Shown here in pieces: positions 38,901-51,440 of a DNA stretch of 64,000 nt. The stretch is from Daphnia pulex (Eukaryota > Arthropoda > Branchiopoda > Diplostraca > Daphniidae). The first letter of the stretch is position 1; the number at the start of each line of letters is the position of its first letter. The notes under the pieces were generated by a model. The model worked only from the letters and a program-made list of their open reading frames with translations. It was not told the origin of the DNA and made no database searches. The position numbers and the translations under genes are program-made. The stretch spans positions 7,998,001-8,062,000 of the forward strand of contig NC_060017.1 in assembly GCF_021134715.1 (NCBI RefSeq), read 5' to 3'.

Positions 38901-40829
38901 GTTATATCCGTTTTCTCTTTTTTCTTTACCATTTTCCATTTTCTACTATACTCCAGCAGCAGCAGCAGCAATCAATCAAATAGAAAACAAACTGCTGCTG
39001 GGAAATGAAAAGAAATCTCTTTTTCTTTTCTCTCTGATTTCTATATGTACTTGTGTGTGTTTTTTCAATTAAAAATTAAATTTGTTTTTCCCCCCACTTT
39101 GTTCGGATTGTTTTGTTCCTCGACATTGCACAGTGGCTGCACGCACTTCGGCGTCGTGATCAGGAGAACCATCGATTACATCAGCAGTTGCTCAAATTCT
39201 TGCACAGCAAATCAACTGGTGGTGGCGGTGGCGGAACGGGAATGGTTCAAGTCGAAATGCGCGGATCCCTCGGTGCTCCCGCACGTACCTCATCGTCCGA
39301 TTCGACCAGGTTGCGCAAGCAATGGGACAGAACGGCCGCTGCCGACGACGCCAAAAAGTCTATATATTTATCTTTTTATTATTTTTCTATTTACTATCGG
39401 TTTTTAACTCTTGTTATTTATATTTGGTGTATATAGACTGGTTGAAGCCAAGTGGAAAATGGCCTTAAATTCTTTAGAGAAAGACCACGGACTTTTGCGA
39501 GCCGATTATTTCCAATTGGTCGAAATGGTCGGTCGCTTTCTGACAAATTGTTCCACCAAATTGACTGGCCGTACTCGCTCAGCAGATACTCGTCCATTTG
39601 CCAATGTCACGGTAGGACCAAACAATTCTCAACTCAATATTATTTGATGGCGCGCTAATTATTTAAATATGACTCCTCAGGAATGGATTCAACTTCCTGT
39701 CGTTTCGATGAGAGATCGACTGGAACAAGTTTTCCAGCTGGTGGAGGCCGGCCTTGTTTCAACGACCTTTCCAGTCCCTAATCAACTCGAAATCATCACC
39801 GACCGACAACAACATCCTACGAGTTTCGATTCTTTAGAAATTGATTATGTCATGCCAATAATCGGCCAGCCATTGTTGGAACCAGAAACTGTAACAACAG
39901 CCGCCGCCCATCAGCAGCAGCTGCTACTGCCGGCAGCACTATTAGAAAATCAGAAAGTGGCGACTAATAATTGCATTAGTCCTATCATTAAAGATGAAGT
40001 TGTTGGTGCTCCTGGCGTCACGTCGTCACGCAACAGCAGCAGCAGCAGCGCCATTTCGACAGCAGCAACAAAGTCGGCGTCTGCTGCGCAACAGCGACCG
40101 TTAAAAATGGTGAAATCCATCGTCCAGCAGCAGCACTCAACAACGTCAACAACCGGACACCAGTTTAATGGCGGACTGGCGACCGACCCGTATTCTAGTA
40201 TCGCCTTTCGAAATAATAATTCCGGCCGCACGACTATTAATAACGACGAATCGTCGTCACAAGTTGCTGTTAATCAAGTCGATTGGAACGAGACGGACAG
40301 CCCGCCAGCAGCAATGGCAGTTTACAGCCAGAAGAGTTATTCACTTTTGATGGGCCAGCAGCAATCAACGAGCGGAACGTCTTCTCCTATTATCGGATTA
40401 AAAGAAAACGAAGACGGATTGCTGCTGGATGAGATGGCCATCACTTTAGATACACCTTGTCCCAGTGCCAGCAATAGTCGCAGCGGAAGCTGTTCCAGCA
40501 CTTCCAGCATCAGCAGCTGCAAGTCCCAGCAGCAGGATTCATCCGGGATCGATCCTTGTGCCGGGATCGATGAGCAGTTCTTGAGGACGTGCAGCGACGC
40601 TGCCTCTCTAGTTAGCAGAGACAACAGCAGCAACCGAATAAGTGGTCCGTCCGCTTTGAAATCTGGCACAGCGTCAACATCACTCAATTTGAACCGGAGG
40701 ACCATTACGGCCAGAGTTCGTTTCGTCCAGCCACAACCAACAACGACGTCGGGCGACGCCCATCATCATCCGGGAGACCCGGTTGACCTTCAATGTTGTC
40801 TCATCACGCCGCCGCCTCCTAACTCTTAA
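35936..40829 (+). CDS. ADIP-domain coiled-coil protein, SSX2IP (afadin/alpha-actinin-binding) type, 669 aa
   Basis: Six exons, 35936-35995, 38319-38546, 38727-38900, 39134-39357, 39437-39611, 39681-40829; GT-AG, in phase, first intron 2.3 kb. SSX2IP/ADIP proteins act at centrosomes, anchoring microtubules, and at cell junctions. The start fits the family: AIVTRLSKELEMMGLPGLA (about 13-31) corresponds to the 'YLNQEL..LGFPSL' opening of ADIP, followed by DVISDLINSSYDLIGLLRDL and continuous heptads (LLDKEKELGVQREREAAEAY, HALRRRDQENHRLHQQLLKF) to about residue 287, ending with the WKMALNSLEKDHGLLRADYF block. Residues from about 290 to 669 are Ser/Gln/Thr-rich, weakly conserved and carried on one exon. 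The call rests on my recall of family patterns, not a search; another coiled-coil centrosomal protein is the alternative. A CDS-long shadow frame on minus was ignored. Confidence 0.72.
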
Positions 40830-41214
40830 CCGTCGAGACATAATGAGAAGTGCTCATTATCGTGCATCATCAGACCACCCGCGAAAATGTTCAATTCTAT
40901 TCGTGTGTGTAGTACTTGATTGAATTCACTTTTGATTGATTGGATATCGGCGAGCTTGCAAATGTGTCGAGCGACTGCTTGGATTAGTAGTACCTCCCAT
41001 GCAGCAGCGGGAAATCAAAGCAAATTTATACTCGTTACATCATCAGGACAGCATCACACAGTTGTATAATAATAATAATACACACACGGCCCCACCATCT
41101 CTTTGTGGTTTGCTGCGCGCCGTTATAATATGCGCGATCGTGTTTTATTACAGCCCTCAAACGCCGGCGTCGTTGCGGAATCCATCCATCATTCAATGAT
41201 TCCGATCACGAGCG

Positions 41215-41220
41215 AATAAA
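41215..41220 (+). terminator. Poly(A) signal of the SSX2IP-like gene
   Basis: AATAAA about 390 bases past the stop at 40829 and before the next gene. The stretch 41221-42089 up to the phosphatase gene shows no recognisable coding exon, though a signal-peptide exon of the phosphatase could hide there. Confidence 0.45.
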
Positions 41221-42089
41221 TCATCATTTTCTTTCAAGGATTTCTCTATTTCTCTTTTTTGCCCACCCCTTGTGAATAATTTGATGCCAATACAAACACG
41301 GCGCTGGGCACAGGTATGGAATGCACAAATCAATTCCAGCGTTTGTTGAGATTATTCCGAATCAATCCGGAAGAATTGAAAGAAGAAAAGAAAAGGGAAG
41401 AAAGTCGTGAACGACGATCCCAGAATTTTCGATTGGGGTGGCGGTGCTATGCACGTTCATCGTGAGAACCTGCTGGTGCAGCATTTGACTAATCAGTTTC
41501 ATCAACAGCTCCAGCACAGTCGAGTTGCTGGCGTGCTGTGATGACTGATGATGATGAGCTGCTATAGCCTCTACACGTTACATCATAGGAGTGTGTACTA
41601 CACAATCCACACAGGTGAATCGAGTGATTGATATTGACATTGAGACTCATCTATAAGGTAAAATACAATTGCAACGTCGCCAGGTTGTTATTCAACGCCT
41701 TCTGGTTTCTTTCCGTTTTGGCCCAGGATGCTGGACGGACGGACCAGACCGGCAAGAAGAGAGCGTGCGTGCTCTGCTTAACTAATCTCCGGACAGGGTG
41801 AGAAGTTGACGACGGACAAGAGGCGTGTATACAAGAAGATGGACCAGTCACGTCTATATCGGTACTGCTGCTATACAAGAGTGAGTGAGTAGGAGGGGGC
41901 CAATTCAACCAGAGCGCAGCAAAGACTCGAGGTGCAAACATTCGTCTCCGCTATATGACGACGCCAAATGCTGGAATTTATAACATCCCCGGCATCAGTA
42001 GAGAATTATAACCTCTTGGTGTGCATGGGTGTCGGATCGGATGCAGCAGCGACATAGGCCAGCCATTCGTCCGGCGACCTCCTAAGGAA

Positions 42090-45000
42090 ATGGAGTCGTC
42101 CGTCATCATCGGCGACCAGCATGTGAACAACGCCACCACCAGTGCTGCTGTTGTTGCTGCTGCTCAATCGTTTCTGGTCAATCAGACGGCCGGTATTTTG
42201 TTCTTCGCCGTGCAACAGGATCAAAGTGCATCAGCCAATGATATGGTTTTACGGACATCGGCCACTATTAACGTCGTGCCCGCCCAGCAGCAGCAGCACG
42301 CCCGTTGTTGCAAACTGACTGAAGGTGTTTACACCATCATGGGATGCATTTCCGTCACCCTCTTCTTCCTCGGAGTGGCCACCATCAAATTTCTCGGGTA
42401 AATTTCAAATGAATTCGATTTTGAATTGATTTCGTTTCTTTGTTGTATGCTCATGTTATTCTTGATTCCATTATATATTCTTGTCGGTGTAGCAAGAAAT
42501 ATTCAACTCCCCGGGCCGCCCGCAAACACCGTCGACTATTGAGGAAATACCAAATAGGTTGGCTATTATTATTATTATTACCATTTGACACATTTCTTCT
42601 TGATAGATTATTTAGTACTACAGCGCAGAGTTTGTTGTTGCATGTATAGCATATTAGATATAAGAGTACATGTGAACGTGCCTCGACTGTTGAACGTATG
42701 ATAATGCGGAGAGACCGGCAAAAACCGAAAGGACGACGAGAGATATTTTTATATAAAGAACCTTCACACGAACAAATAGGTTACCGATTTGATTGCCAAA
42801 CGAAAATGTGATGCAATCGGCGCATTTCAAAAGAGACTTTAAGGCGATTGAAAAAATAAAACAAAAGAAGATAAAAGAAAAAACCGAATCTAGGTTTATG
42901 TATTCCCGTGAGATATATAGCCGAGCAGTTCGGCTTATATTGTCCCCCCGGAGCCTATATCTCTTAAATCTCAACCGCCGGATTATACCGAGAAGACACA
43001 GCACAAAAGTTAATAAATGCTCGTCGACTGTATAGTATAGTATATAGTATAGTATAGATAATGGCCTGGTTCCCGATCGATTCTCCTTTCTTTTTCGGTG
43101 GAGGTCACTTGGATAGTTTCTTCTTTTTTTATGATCTCTCTCTAACTTTAGACTGTACATAGTAATGTCGTTGCCAAAAAAAGAAATGGCCAGGAGGGAA
43201 TAACATCAAGTCAATAAATTCGATAATAATGGAACCAAACCAGCCACAGCACCGCCAAGAATCAGCCAACAAACTCATCTCTAATGCCAATCATTGTGAT
43301 GCAACAAACAGCCGTTAATGGGAACGAGATGTTCACTGTGTAAAATTTCTAGAACATATTCGATGGCGGATTGCGGCAGACTAGGCCGGTGTATAATAAT
43401 AATCCATCGCAATCGCGTCAATTTGACATTCTAGTCGGTTTTAAACGTTCGCAAACCACAACAGAATTATAAAAGATCGGTGAAAAATAAAATGGCCATA
43501 ACTCAGCACGTCCCGAGAATATCCGCGAATAGAAAAAGTTAATTAGCCGTCATCAGTTATTAATTTTGTCTCTATGGGGCCATTGGTTTGTTGCCAATCT
43601 GCTAGCCAATGTGTCCCCCGTAAGGTCTAAATTGCCATCACCAGGTGATTATTGAATCGAGATGGCAAATAATATCCCAGTTGGTTGGCATATTAATCAA
43701 CTTTAAAGGCGAACATAAACAACGTCGCCGACGTCTAAACGAGAATTCTACACACACCACTGTAACTTTTTGAATAAATCTCATTATTCAAATGATCCTG
43801 CTGGATGTAATGGATGGGCCACTAAATGTTCACCTTTGGCACTTCCGTCGTGTTTTACCAAGATTTCCGTTCGTCCATTGTCAGACGCGCCATCTTTTGA
43901 TGGAAAAGAGTTGGACGTGAAGGAAGAAGAAAATTGAGCGTCGTCACATAATAATATCCAGCTGACTGCGCAGTCGCCAAATGGATTCCCAGCCCCCCCT
44001 TTTTTTACTCGCTTCCATCGTCTCTCTCGCTATATATACACTGGTGCACGAATAGTTTTCCGGCCTAGTTGCTGCTGTATATACCGGCAGGATCGCAAAG
44101 ATTATCATCTCCAGTCCAGTCTCATCTGTTGCTCCGACTAGAGCACGCGGCCCTTCTGTCGAGTGAATTTTTGTTTTGTTCTGCCGAGAGAGAGAAGTGA
44201 CCAACTATTTGGGAATTTGCTGTTGCCAATCTGATTGCGAACGACATCAGGAATATATCAAATCTCTTCCGGCAATAACCCAGCCATTAGCCAATCTCAA
44301 TTTATACCAAACGGGAGCAGCGGCCAGCAGCAGCGATCGTTGACGATGGCGATGAACGGGCCGACGAGCCACATCAGTGATTCGTGGAACATGTCTAGCG
44401 ACGGCCGAGTTCGTCTCCACCGAATCCAGCAGCTGGAGGACGAGAGGAATGCCATTGAGGATTTCCTGGCCATCCGGCCGGGCGGCGACGATCAGCCGGG
44501 ATCGCATCGTGAGCGCTCCCCCACCCGCGTCGTCTCCAGCAGTAACGGATTCAGCAACCGCAAGCACCGATCTCTGTCCACTCCGAAGACGACAACACTA
44601 ACCGGGTCGTCAAACAACAACAGCAGCCGCAATCCGTCAGCTTCCGCCAAGCCCAAGAAGGCCAGGCGCTATTTGGGCACGGCCAGCACGTCGCTCACGT
44701 CCATCCCCAACGCCATCAAGCTGTCGATGCTCAACAGCGGTCTCCTCTCTGTCGGTATGACACACGTCCGTCGTCTTATTTCTTTTTTAAAAAAAAAGAG
44801 AAAACAAATTTCCCGCGTTAGATGTAAGGAGGAGGGTGGAATGTCGAATTTCCTCTGACGTCAGATCCGGTCAGAACTGCTGCAAACGGCGGAAATATTA
44901 CGGTCCGTACGTATAGTGTACTAATACAACAGGGAAAAGTGATGACACAGCTGTGCACAGCCAAAAAGTCTGTTTGCTGCTGCTCCTGTGGCTGTGTGTT

Positions 45001-48000
45001 TGGCCCTGTTGCGCGGATCCAATGGGTCCGAAAATAAAGTCACGCACAAAAGGACCCGGTTCACTCACACTGGGGAAATGACGGCCAGCAGTAGCAGTAG
45101 CAGTCCAGAGAGAGAGGATTTCAGCTGCTGGCCTATATGGCTATACTATACACAGACACATTCCATTTATTTGTCTGGCCCACTGAATTGAGTTGTTGTT
45201 CTCCCAACAACGTCTGTATGATAAAGAAATGGGATATTAGTTGTTGCATCTCCGCTATTGTCTGACAACATCAAAAAGAGACAAGGAAATGCCACCCACA
45301 CACAAGAACAAGAAATAGTAGAATATTGCATCAAAAGGATAATAATGCGCTGCGTGTATATAGATCTAAAGATAGTTAGCTACTACCTCTTACCGGGGCT
45401 TTTATCACGCTAACCTTGGCCTGGAATTCAGCCAAAAAAAGAGGAGCGCTGTATGCTGTCGGAACCAGGAAAACCAACAACGAGCCCGTCTCCTCTAATA
45501 CGTGGGGAATTCTTATATACCAAAACTCTTGAATCCCATTCCGCCGAGGCTGCTGCTGCTGTATATCCTTAAAGGCGCTATAGCCATTTACTACTCTGAT
45601 TGGACAAAGTGGTATACTCTCGTTGATGATTAAAGACCCTCTTATATATAGGACTTGTTATAGATGCCTAATGCTCTTAATGTGGGCGTCAATATTGATG
45701 CGGTCACGAAGAAGACGACCCATCACGTAGGATAGCGCAACTCGATATATCTCCTCTAACATAATTATCTTTTGTTTTGTCCCCTTTTTCTTTATTTGCT
45801 TTGTCTTTTCTTTTCTTTATTGATTGACTGCTGCTACTACTTCCGACGAATGGGATGGTATATAACAGCCGAAGAAGGAAACGCCATGGCGGCCATTGCC
45901 GATAAACCGGTTGACGTGGCTAATTTCGTCAAACATTGCGAGCAGAGGAGGAAGTATCCCGTCCTTCTTCGTGTCGAATTTCAAGTAAAACATTTTTTAT
46001 TTTTAACAAATAAACATCCGTCAATCGACGCCCCCGTGATGGATATTTTTAAATTTTTCCCGTGTTTAAACAGACGGCGTGCAAAGTGGAAGGTCATTCG
46101 ACTCGACACGGATCCAAGCCGGAAAACAGACCAAAGAACCAAAATCAGAAAATCATTCCCTGTAAGTGGACCGTTTTGTTTTTGTCTTGTAGCTTTACAT
46201 TTGTCTGTTACACGTCGATAGCTGCACGGAGCAGAGTCGTGAAAGCTATTGAATCATGCAGGTACTATGAATATTCCACAAGGGCCTTTTAAATATCGAA
46301 CCGCGTCATGTTGTGCCACGTATACATCAATCTTGCACAAGCGCAGCAGCAAGGTAGCAATCCATATCAAGGATCGTTAGTGCAAGACAGATGCTTTTCT
46401 AGCAAATAATTCATCTCTAACGAGTTCACGCGAAACAGTATTCATGTCGAAAAGAGCTTGCCACTTCTCGATTGATTTATTCCAGATGATTAAATTATTC
46501 GTTTTTGAAATTGACGCGGTCTCATGGCTTAGATGGCAAAGCGCCTGCCTAGTAAGCAGGAGATCACGAGTTCGAGTCTCGTTGGGACCTAGATCTTTTT
46601 ATTTTTAAAACTCTCAAGTCAGACTTCTGTTTTTAGATCCTTTTTGTTCACAAATGACCGACATTTACGCAATTTGTTCTGATCACATTCCCAAGCAAAC
46701 AGCAGTGCATAATAAGAACTCGGCGGTTGGTTTGTTAGCGCACCGAAATATTCAAGTCATGTCTCCAGTTGAAAGATTTCGTCTCTCTGGAAGCCAAAAT
46801 TGTTCATATAGGAAATCCCAATTTCCTTAATCAAAAGAAATGATTGAAGAAGAATCTTTAGCTGATGAGTCCCCCGAATTCTGCCTAATGTGATCGAGTT
46901 TCGTTGGGACATTTTTATGCATGCGTAATGACAATAATTCCATGTAAAATATACGAGACGGCTCCGTAACACGAACTGGCAGAAAAGAGATGTATTCATT
47001 TCATGACAGTATAGAGCATGAGGTAGTATTATACCTAATCAACATAGTTGACATTTGCGTTCCTTCGCCCTTTTAAACTCGTCTCGTTAGCGCTCTATTG
47101 TTCGTGATCTACTTTTTAAAAAAAGAGAAATCCAACTATATACTCTAAGGGTCTCATTAGCAAATTGAGCAAATTTGGTGAAACTTTGCCTTGTGTGTGT
47201 GTTGTTGTACTACACAGATGACTACAACCGCGTTGTGCTCGACCTACAACCTGGAATTCCAGACTCGGATTACGTCAACGGTAGCTATGTCGATGTACGT
47301 CATTGATGCTGGGCGACGTTTAATATAGACTCTCTCAAAACGTCTGGAATGTAATTAACACGCTCTCCTCTCATCTTTGGCTGTGCAGAGTATACTCAAA
47401 CCAAATGCCTATGTGGTGACTCAGGGACCCAACGAGAGGACCGTTTCCGATTTTTGGCGTCTCGTCTGGCAATCCAATGCCAGTTGCATCGTCATGCTCA
47501 CCAAGACTTTTGACTTTATCAAAGTATAAAGATATACAGCTCCTATATTTTATATATATGAGACGATCAAAAGTGAGTTATATACTCACTTGCTTATATT
47601 CTTTGCTGCTGCTGCTTGTGCTGCTGTGATATGTAGGTCATGTGCGTGCAGTATTGGCCGGCTTCCAAAGGCAAAGTGGAGGTCTACGACGGCATCACCG
47701 TGAGCTACAATCACGAAGAGCAGCTAGCGAATTTCGTCATCCGCAATTTCAAAATCACTAAAGAAGGACCCGTAAGTTGTGTGTACAAACAAAATTGACG
47801 ATTCCTTTTTAGAAATTGTTGGGTTAATGTTGTTTTGTTTTTCTTTTTCTACTTTTGTATGCGCGCCACGAAGAAAGGAAAAGAGGAGAGGGCTTTGCTC
47901 CAGTTTCACTATACGGAATGGCACTCTCACACTTGCGTAACTATTTATATATTCTCTCTTTTGTATAGCATTCGAAATAACCCGCATGGCTCTCATCTCC

Positions 48001-50416
48001 TGGCCGGGGGTATACTATACACTCTACTTAATATAACCGTTTGCTTTTTTTTCTCTGTCAATAAACGTGTGTGTGTCTATATAGCCTTATTCCAACAACA
48101 TCGTGGAATTCCGGCGACGAGTGCGGGCCGCCCTGCTCACCACCACTTCCATTACTCATACCACAGGGCCCATGATCGTTCACTGCAAGTAATTCAACGC
48201 GCTAGCTATATAGCACTCTTATGATGTTTTATTGCCTTTCACTTCATAACGTATATACTATACCCTGGACATTTTTCAAATTCCTATTTATCTTTATATT
48301 ATAGTGACGGAGGTGGCAGGTCTGGCGTGTTTATGGCCATCGACGCAAACATGGAACTCGTCGAGGAAGACGGTCTCATCGACATTTTCGGCTACATGAA
48401 GAAACTCCGACAGGCACGACGTGGCCTGGTGGAAACTTTGGTACAAATCGAAACAAAATTGGTCATCCCAAATCAGACTTTTTTTCATTGACAGCATTTC
48501 ACATTTTGACAACAGGAGCAATTCAAATTCATTTACGACACGTTGGAGGAGAGCATCACCTGCGGATGGTCGTGGTTTCCCGTCTCCGAGTTGACGACTC
48601 GCCTCAAACAAAAGTCGATCAAACATCCAGTCACGAAACTCAACGAGTACCAGAAGGAATACGCCGTAAGATTATTGACTGGCTGGCTGTTTTATTGATT
48701 CAACGACGTGTGTCTATACATATCGATGTTAATATCGATGGGTTGGAATTTTTCCCTTTTTTTATTTACCGATAGCAAATCTGTAAACTGACGCCGCGTT
48801 TCACCATTGGCGATTGCGCTGGAGGACATCGGTCCGACAACCGACACAAAAATCGCGATGTTCTCATCATACCACGTAAAAGTTATTTGTTTAAATTAAT
48901 GATTTTTAAATGATATTAATCTTTCAATACGCATTTTGATATAGCGGACAATTTCCGGCCCTATTTGACTTCCTTCCAGGGAAACAGTTTCACCGACTAC
49001 ATCAACGCCGTCTTCATTGACGTAATACATAAATCAATAATTCAACAGTGGCACCAGAAATTGGATTTGACTGAGTTATTGAATTTGTATGTATTTCCAC
49101 CAAGTACAGGGTTACACTCGTCCGCGTGAGTACATCGTCACGGAATGGCCCCTACCGCACACACTGGGCGATCTTTGGTCTCTCGTCTACGACTACGATT
49201 GCAGCGCCGTGGTCGTTCTCACAAGTCCGCCGCCCAGTTCAGTAAGTTTTTTCCAGCAACCCTATATCCCATTACTTCCAATCAATATGTACATGTCCGC
49301 TGGAACCCATTTTGACGTTATCGTTGACTATCCGCAGAGTTATCCGGCATTTTGGCCCGACGGCCGTCGTTCCGTCAAGTACGGCCCCGTTTTCACAGTC
49401 GATCACGTTTCCCACAATCATTACCCAAACATCAAAAGTTGGATCTTTCGGATCAACAAAAAGGTAACGGCACACAACACACATTTCTCTCCGTCTCTGT
49501 TTATAGTCTAGATCAAAACGTGTGTGTAAGTTGTTTTTTAAAATAAAAATGCACACGCATGACGCATGAGCATGATATAGCCTTTGGCTGATTAGGATAT
49601 TGCACCTCATCGACGGACATTGGTGACTATTGTTAACGAGACCAGAAAGATGATCAAACATTATAATAGGGATGAAAACCAGGAGGTACGTACAACTTTA
49701 CTTGCTTGATTGCATCCATTAATAATTCCAACTAAACAAAAATTGCATTAATTCCTTGTTAACAATTTAATATTTAGTATAGCTTTTCTGGAGGACTAGA
49801 ATATATTTTAAAAAATCAGTATTTTTATAAAAGTGTTCATTTTGTTATGCAGATTGTTTCACTGACAGAGTTGATGGCCGGAGTGAAGGCAATGCCAAAA
49901 ACCTGTCAGTTGTTCCAGTTGATGTGCTGGCCTGAGGGACACAAAGTCCCCACTTCCACCAATGCCCTAGTCGAATTAATGAACATGGTGGAGCGATGGA
50001 GACAGCGCACTGATTACGGGCCTGTAGTTGTTATTTCCTCGTAAGAATAAATTTCTCGCTACGCAATTTTATTTACAATTTTTATTTTAACCTTATCGCT
50101 TGTTTTGAGCAGAGACGGGACATCGCGCGTTGGAGTTTATTTCGCTGCCAACGCTTGCATCGAGCAAGTCATTCAACACGGAGAAGTGGACGTTTTCCAG
50201 GCCGTCAAAAACGTCCGAAGACACCGACCCCAACTCGTTGAAAACTTGGTGAGATTTTTAATTTTATTTTTTTTATAAAAGAAATCTATATCGATTTGAT
50301 CTGCTGCTTATATTTTATGGATTATTCTCGAGTTACAGACGGAATTCAAGTACTGCTATGACCTGGTTCTTCACTACGTCCTTCACTACTTACACCGCGA
50401 TGGCTCCAAAAAGTGA
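42090..50416 (+). CDS. Receptor-type tyrosine phosphatase with two degenerate catalytic domains, 935 aa as modelled
   Basis: Twenty exons: 42090-42397, 42493-42557, 44251-44754, 45869-45984, 46074-46161, 47218-47294, 47389-47523, 47637-47771, 47874-47936, 48085-48188, 48305-48440, 48516-48665, 48776-48875, 48945-49021, 49110-49241, 49338-49463, 49596-49685, 49853-50040, 50113-50248, 50339-50416. All GT-AG and in phase. Short ectodomain with two NxS/T sites, TM at about 80-102, basic stop-transfer (RKHRRLLRKY), Ser-rich juxtamembrane. D1 (about 293-627): KPENRPKNQNQKIIPYDYNRV, where the pTyr loop KNRY is KNQN; WPD is WHS (492-494, Asp to Ser); the signature HCNDGGGRSG keeps C531 and R537. D2 (about 628-935): WPD is WPE (828-830) and the signature is ISSDGTSRVG, with catalytic Cys replaced by S864. 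So D2 is dead and D1 at best crippled. The first Met is uncertain; a 5' signal-peptide exon may be missing. Possibly the insect pseudophosphatase RPTP class; not verified. Confidence 0.9.
46518..46590 (+). tRNA. tRNA-Thr (anticodon AGT)
   Basis: 73 nt that fold as a full cloverleaf: acceptor GGTCTCA pairs with TGGGACC (one G-U), D-arm GCTTAGATGGCAAAGC, anticodon stem CCTGC/GCAGG around loop CTAGTAA (anticodon AGT), and T-arm ACGAG/CTCGT around TTCGAGT. The discriminator is T, as in animal tRNA-Thr, and the body resembles fly tRNA-Thr(AGT) as I recall it. Internal A box (TGGCTTAGATGG) and B box are present, and a T-run follows within ten bases as a Pol III terminator. It lies in the intron 46162-47217 of the receptor phosphatase, same strand. 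Confidence 0.95.
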
Positions 50417-50587
50417 AAGATTCTAAAAATGAAAAAGCTTTGCCATCGTTGAGTGCGTCTCCACTCGTTACTTTATATACTGAATCGGACACGCTGTGCA
50501 GTATAAATCAGCCACTCAAGTCTTCCTTACATTTGAACGTTTTTTTTTTGGATGATTGTAAACTTTGATTTCGATACGAGAAAATTC

Positions 50588-50593
50588 AATAAA
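50588..50593 (+). terminator. Poly(A) signal of the receptor phosphatase
   Basis: AATAAA about 170 bases past the stop at 50416. Sequence from here to 51440 shows no gene; it holds the UBL4 promoter. Confidence 0.55.
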
Positions 50594-51440
50594 TATAGAG
50601 CTCTATTATATTAGGTTGTCGTGGATACCTGTGATCCTTGGCAACTTTGGAATTGAAAAGTTCATCTCCCGTACATCGCGGGAGATTTTCTCCAAAACAT
50701 ATCTTTCGTTTTTCCCCCTTTGATCTTATATGTGTGTTGCTCTCTAGAGGGTTTTAGTATTTTTGTTGACATACGATCGATCAATAAGTAGGGCGCCAAC
50801 CAACCACAACCGTGGGGGCAGCCAAAAGATCAAAAATGACTCCGCCCTGAAAAGCTTTGTGAACATTAGTAACCCGGTGACGTGAACGTTGAGGAAAAGA
50901 CGGTGACACTATCATTGTTTGTAATATATATTTTGTAAACCTATCACGAAATGCATGGGATATCATATTCAATAAATAGAGCTTAATTATTCTTTTGCCA
51001 ATGTAATTCAACCAAATATAATACGACTGTAGTTTCAACAATTTTTTCCATTTACTGATCCATATAACATCACGACTGAACTAGGAATTTGTGGGAATTT
51101 GGATTTTTTAACATTATATTTTTATATATTCTCGTTATACCACAAAAAAATTTATTTGAAAGACATTGCAAGTCTATGGGTCCCCAAAAAGTTTGGCGTA
51201 TGAAAGCAAAAAGGGTATTATGAGTAGTTCTGGACAACAGAAATATAAAGCAATCAGTAGTAATTTTAAATAAGCGATCAAAACCGCCAAAAATGCAAAA
51301 TTCCTAAGAAAACTTAAAAAAAATGCGGTAATAAAAATGTTTGGCAGCGCTGTGTACTGACAGGGGCAGACGATAAGACGGTTTACGGTGTTTACGATCT
51401 CATTCAATTTTCATTCAGTTTTCAGCTGTCAACAAAGGAA

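Noticed and set aside
44755-45868. Extra coding exons in the phosphatase intron
   Set aside because: Exons at 44754 and 45869 join in phase without any insert; frames between them show no PTP-like sequence.
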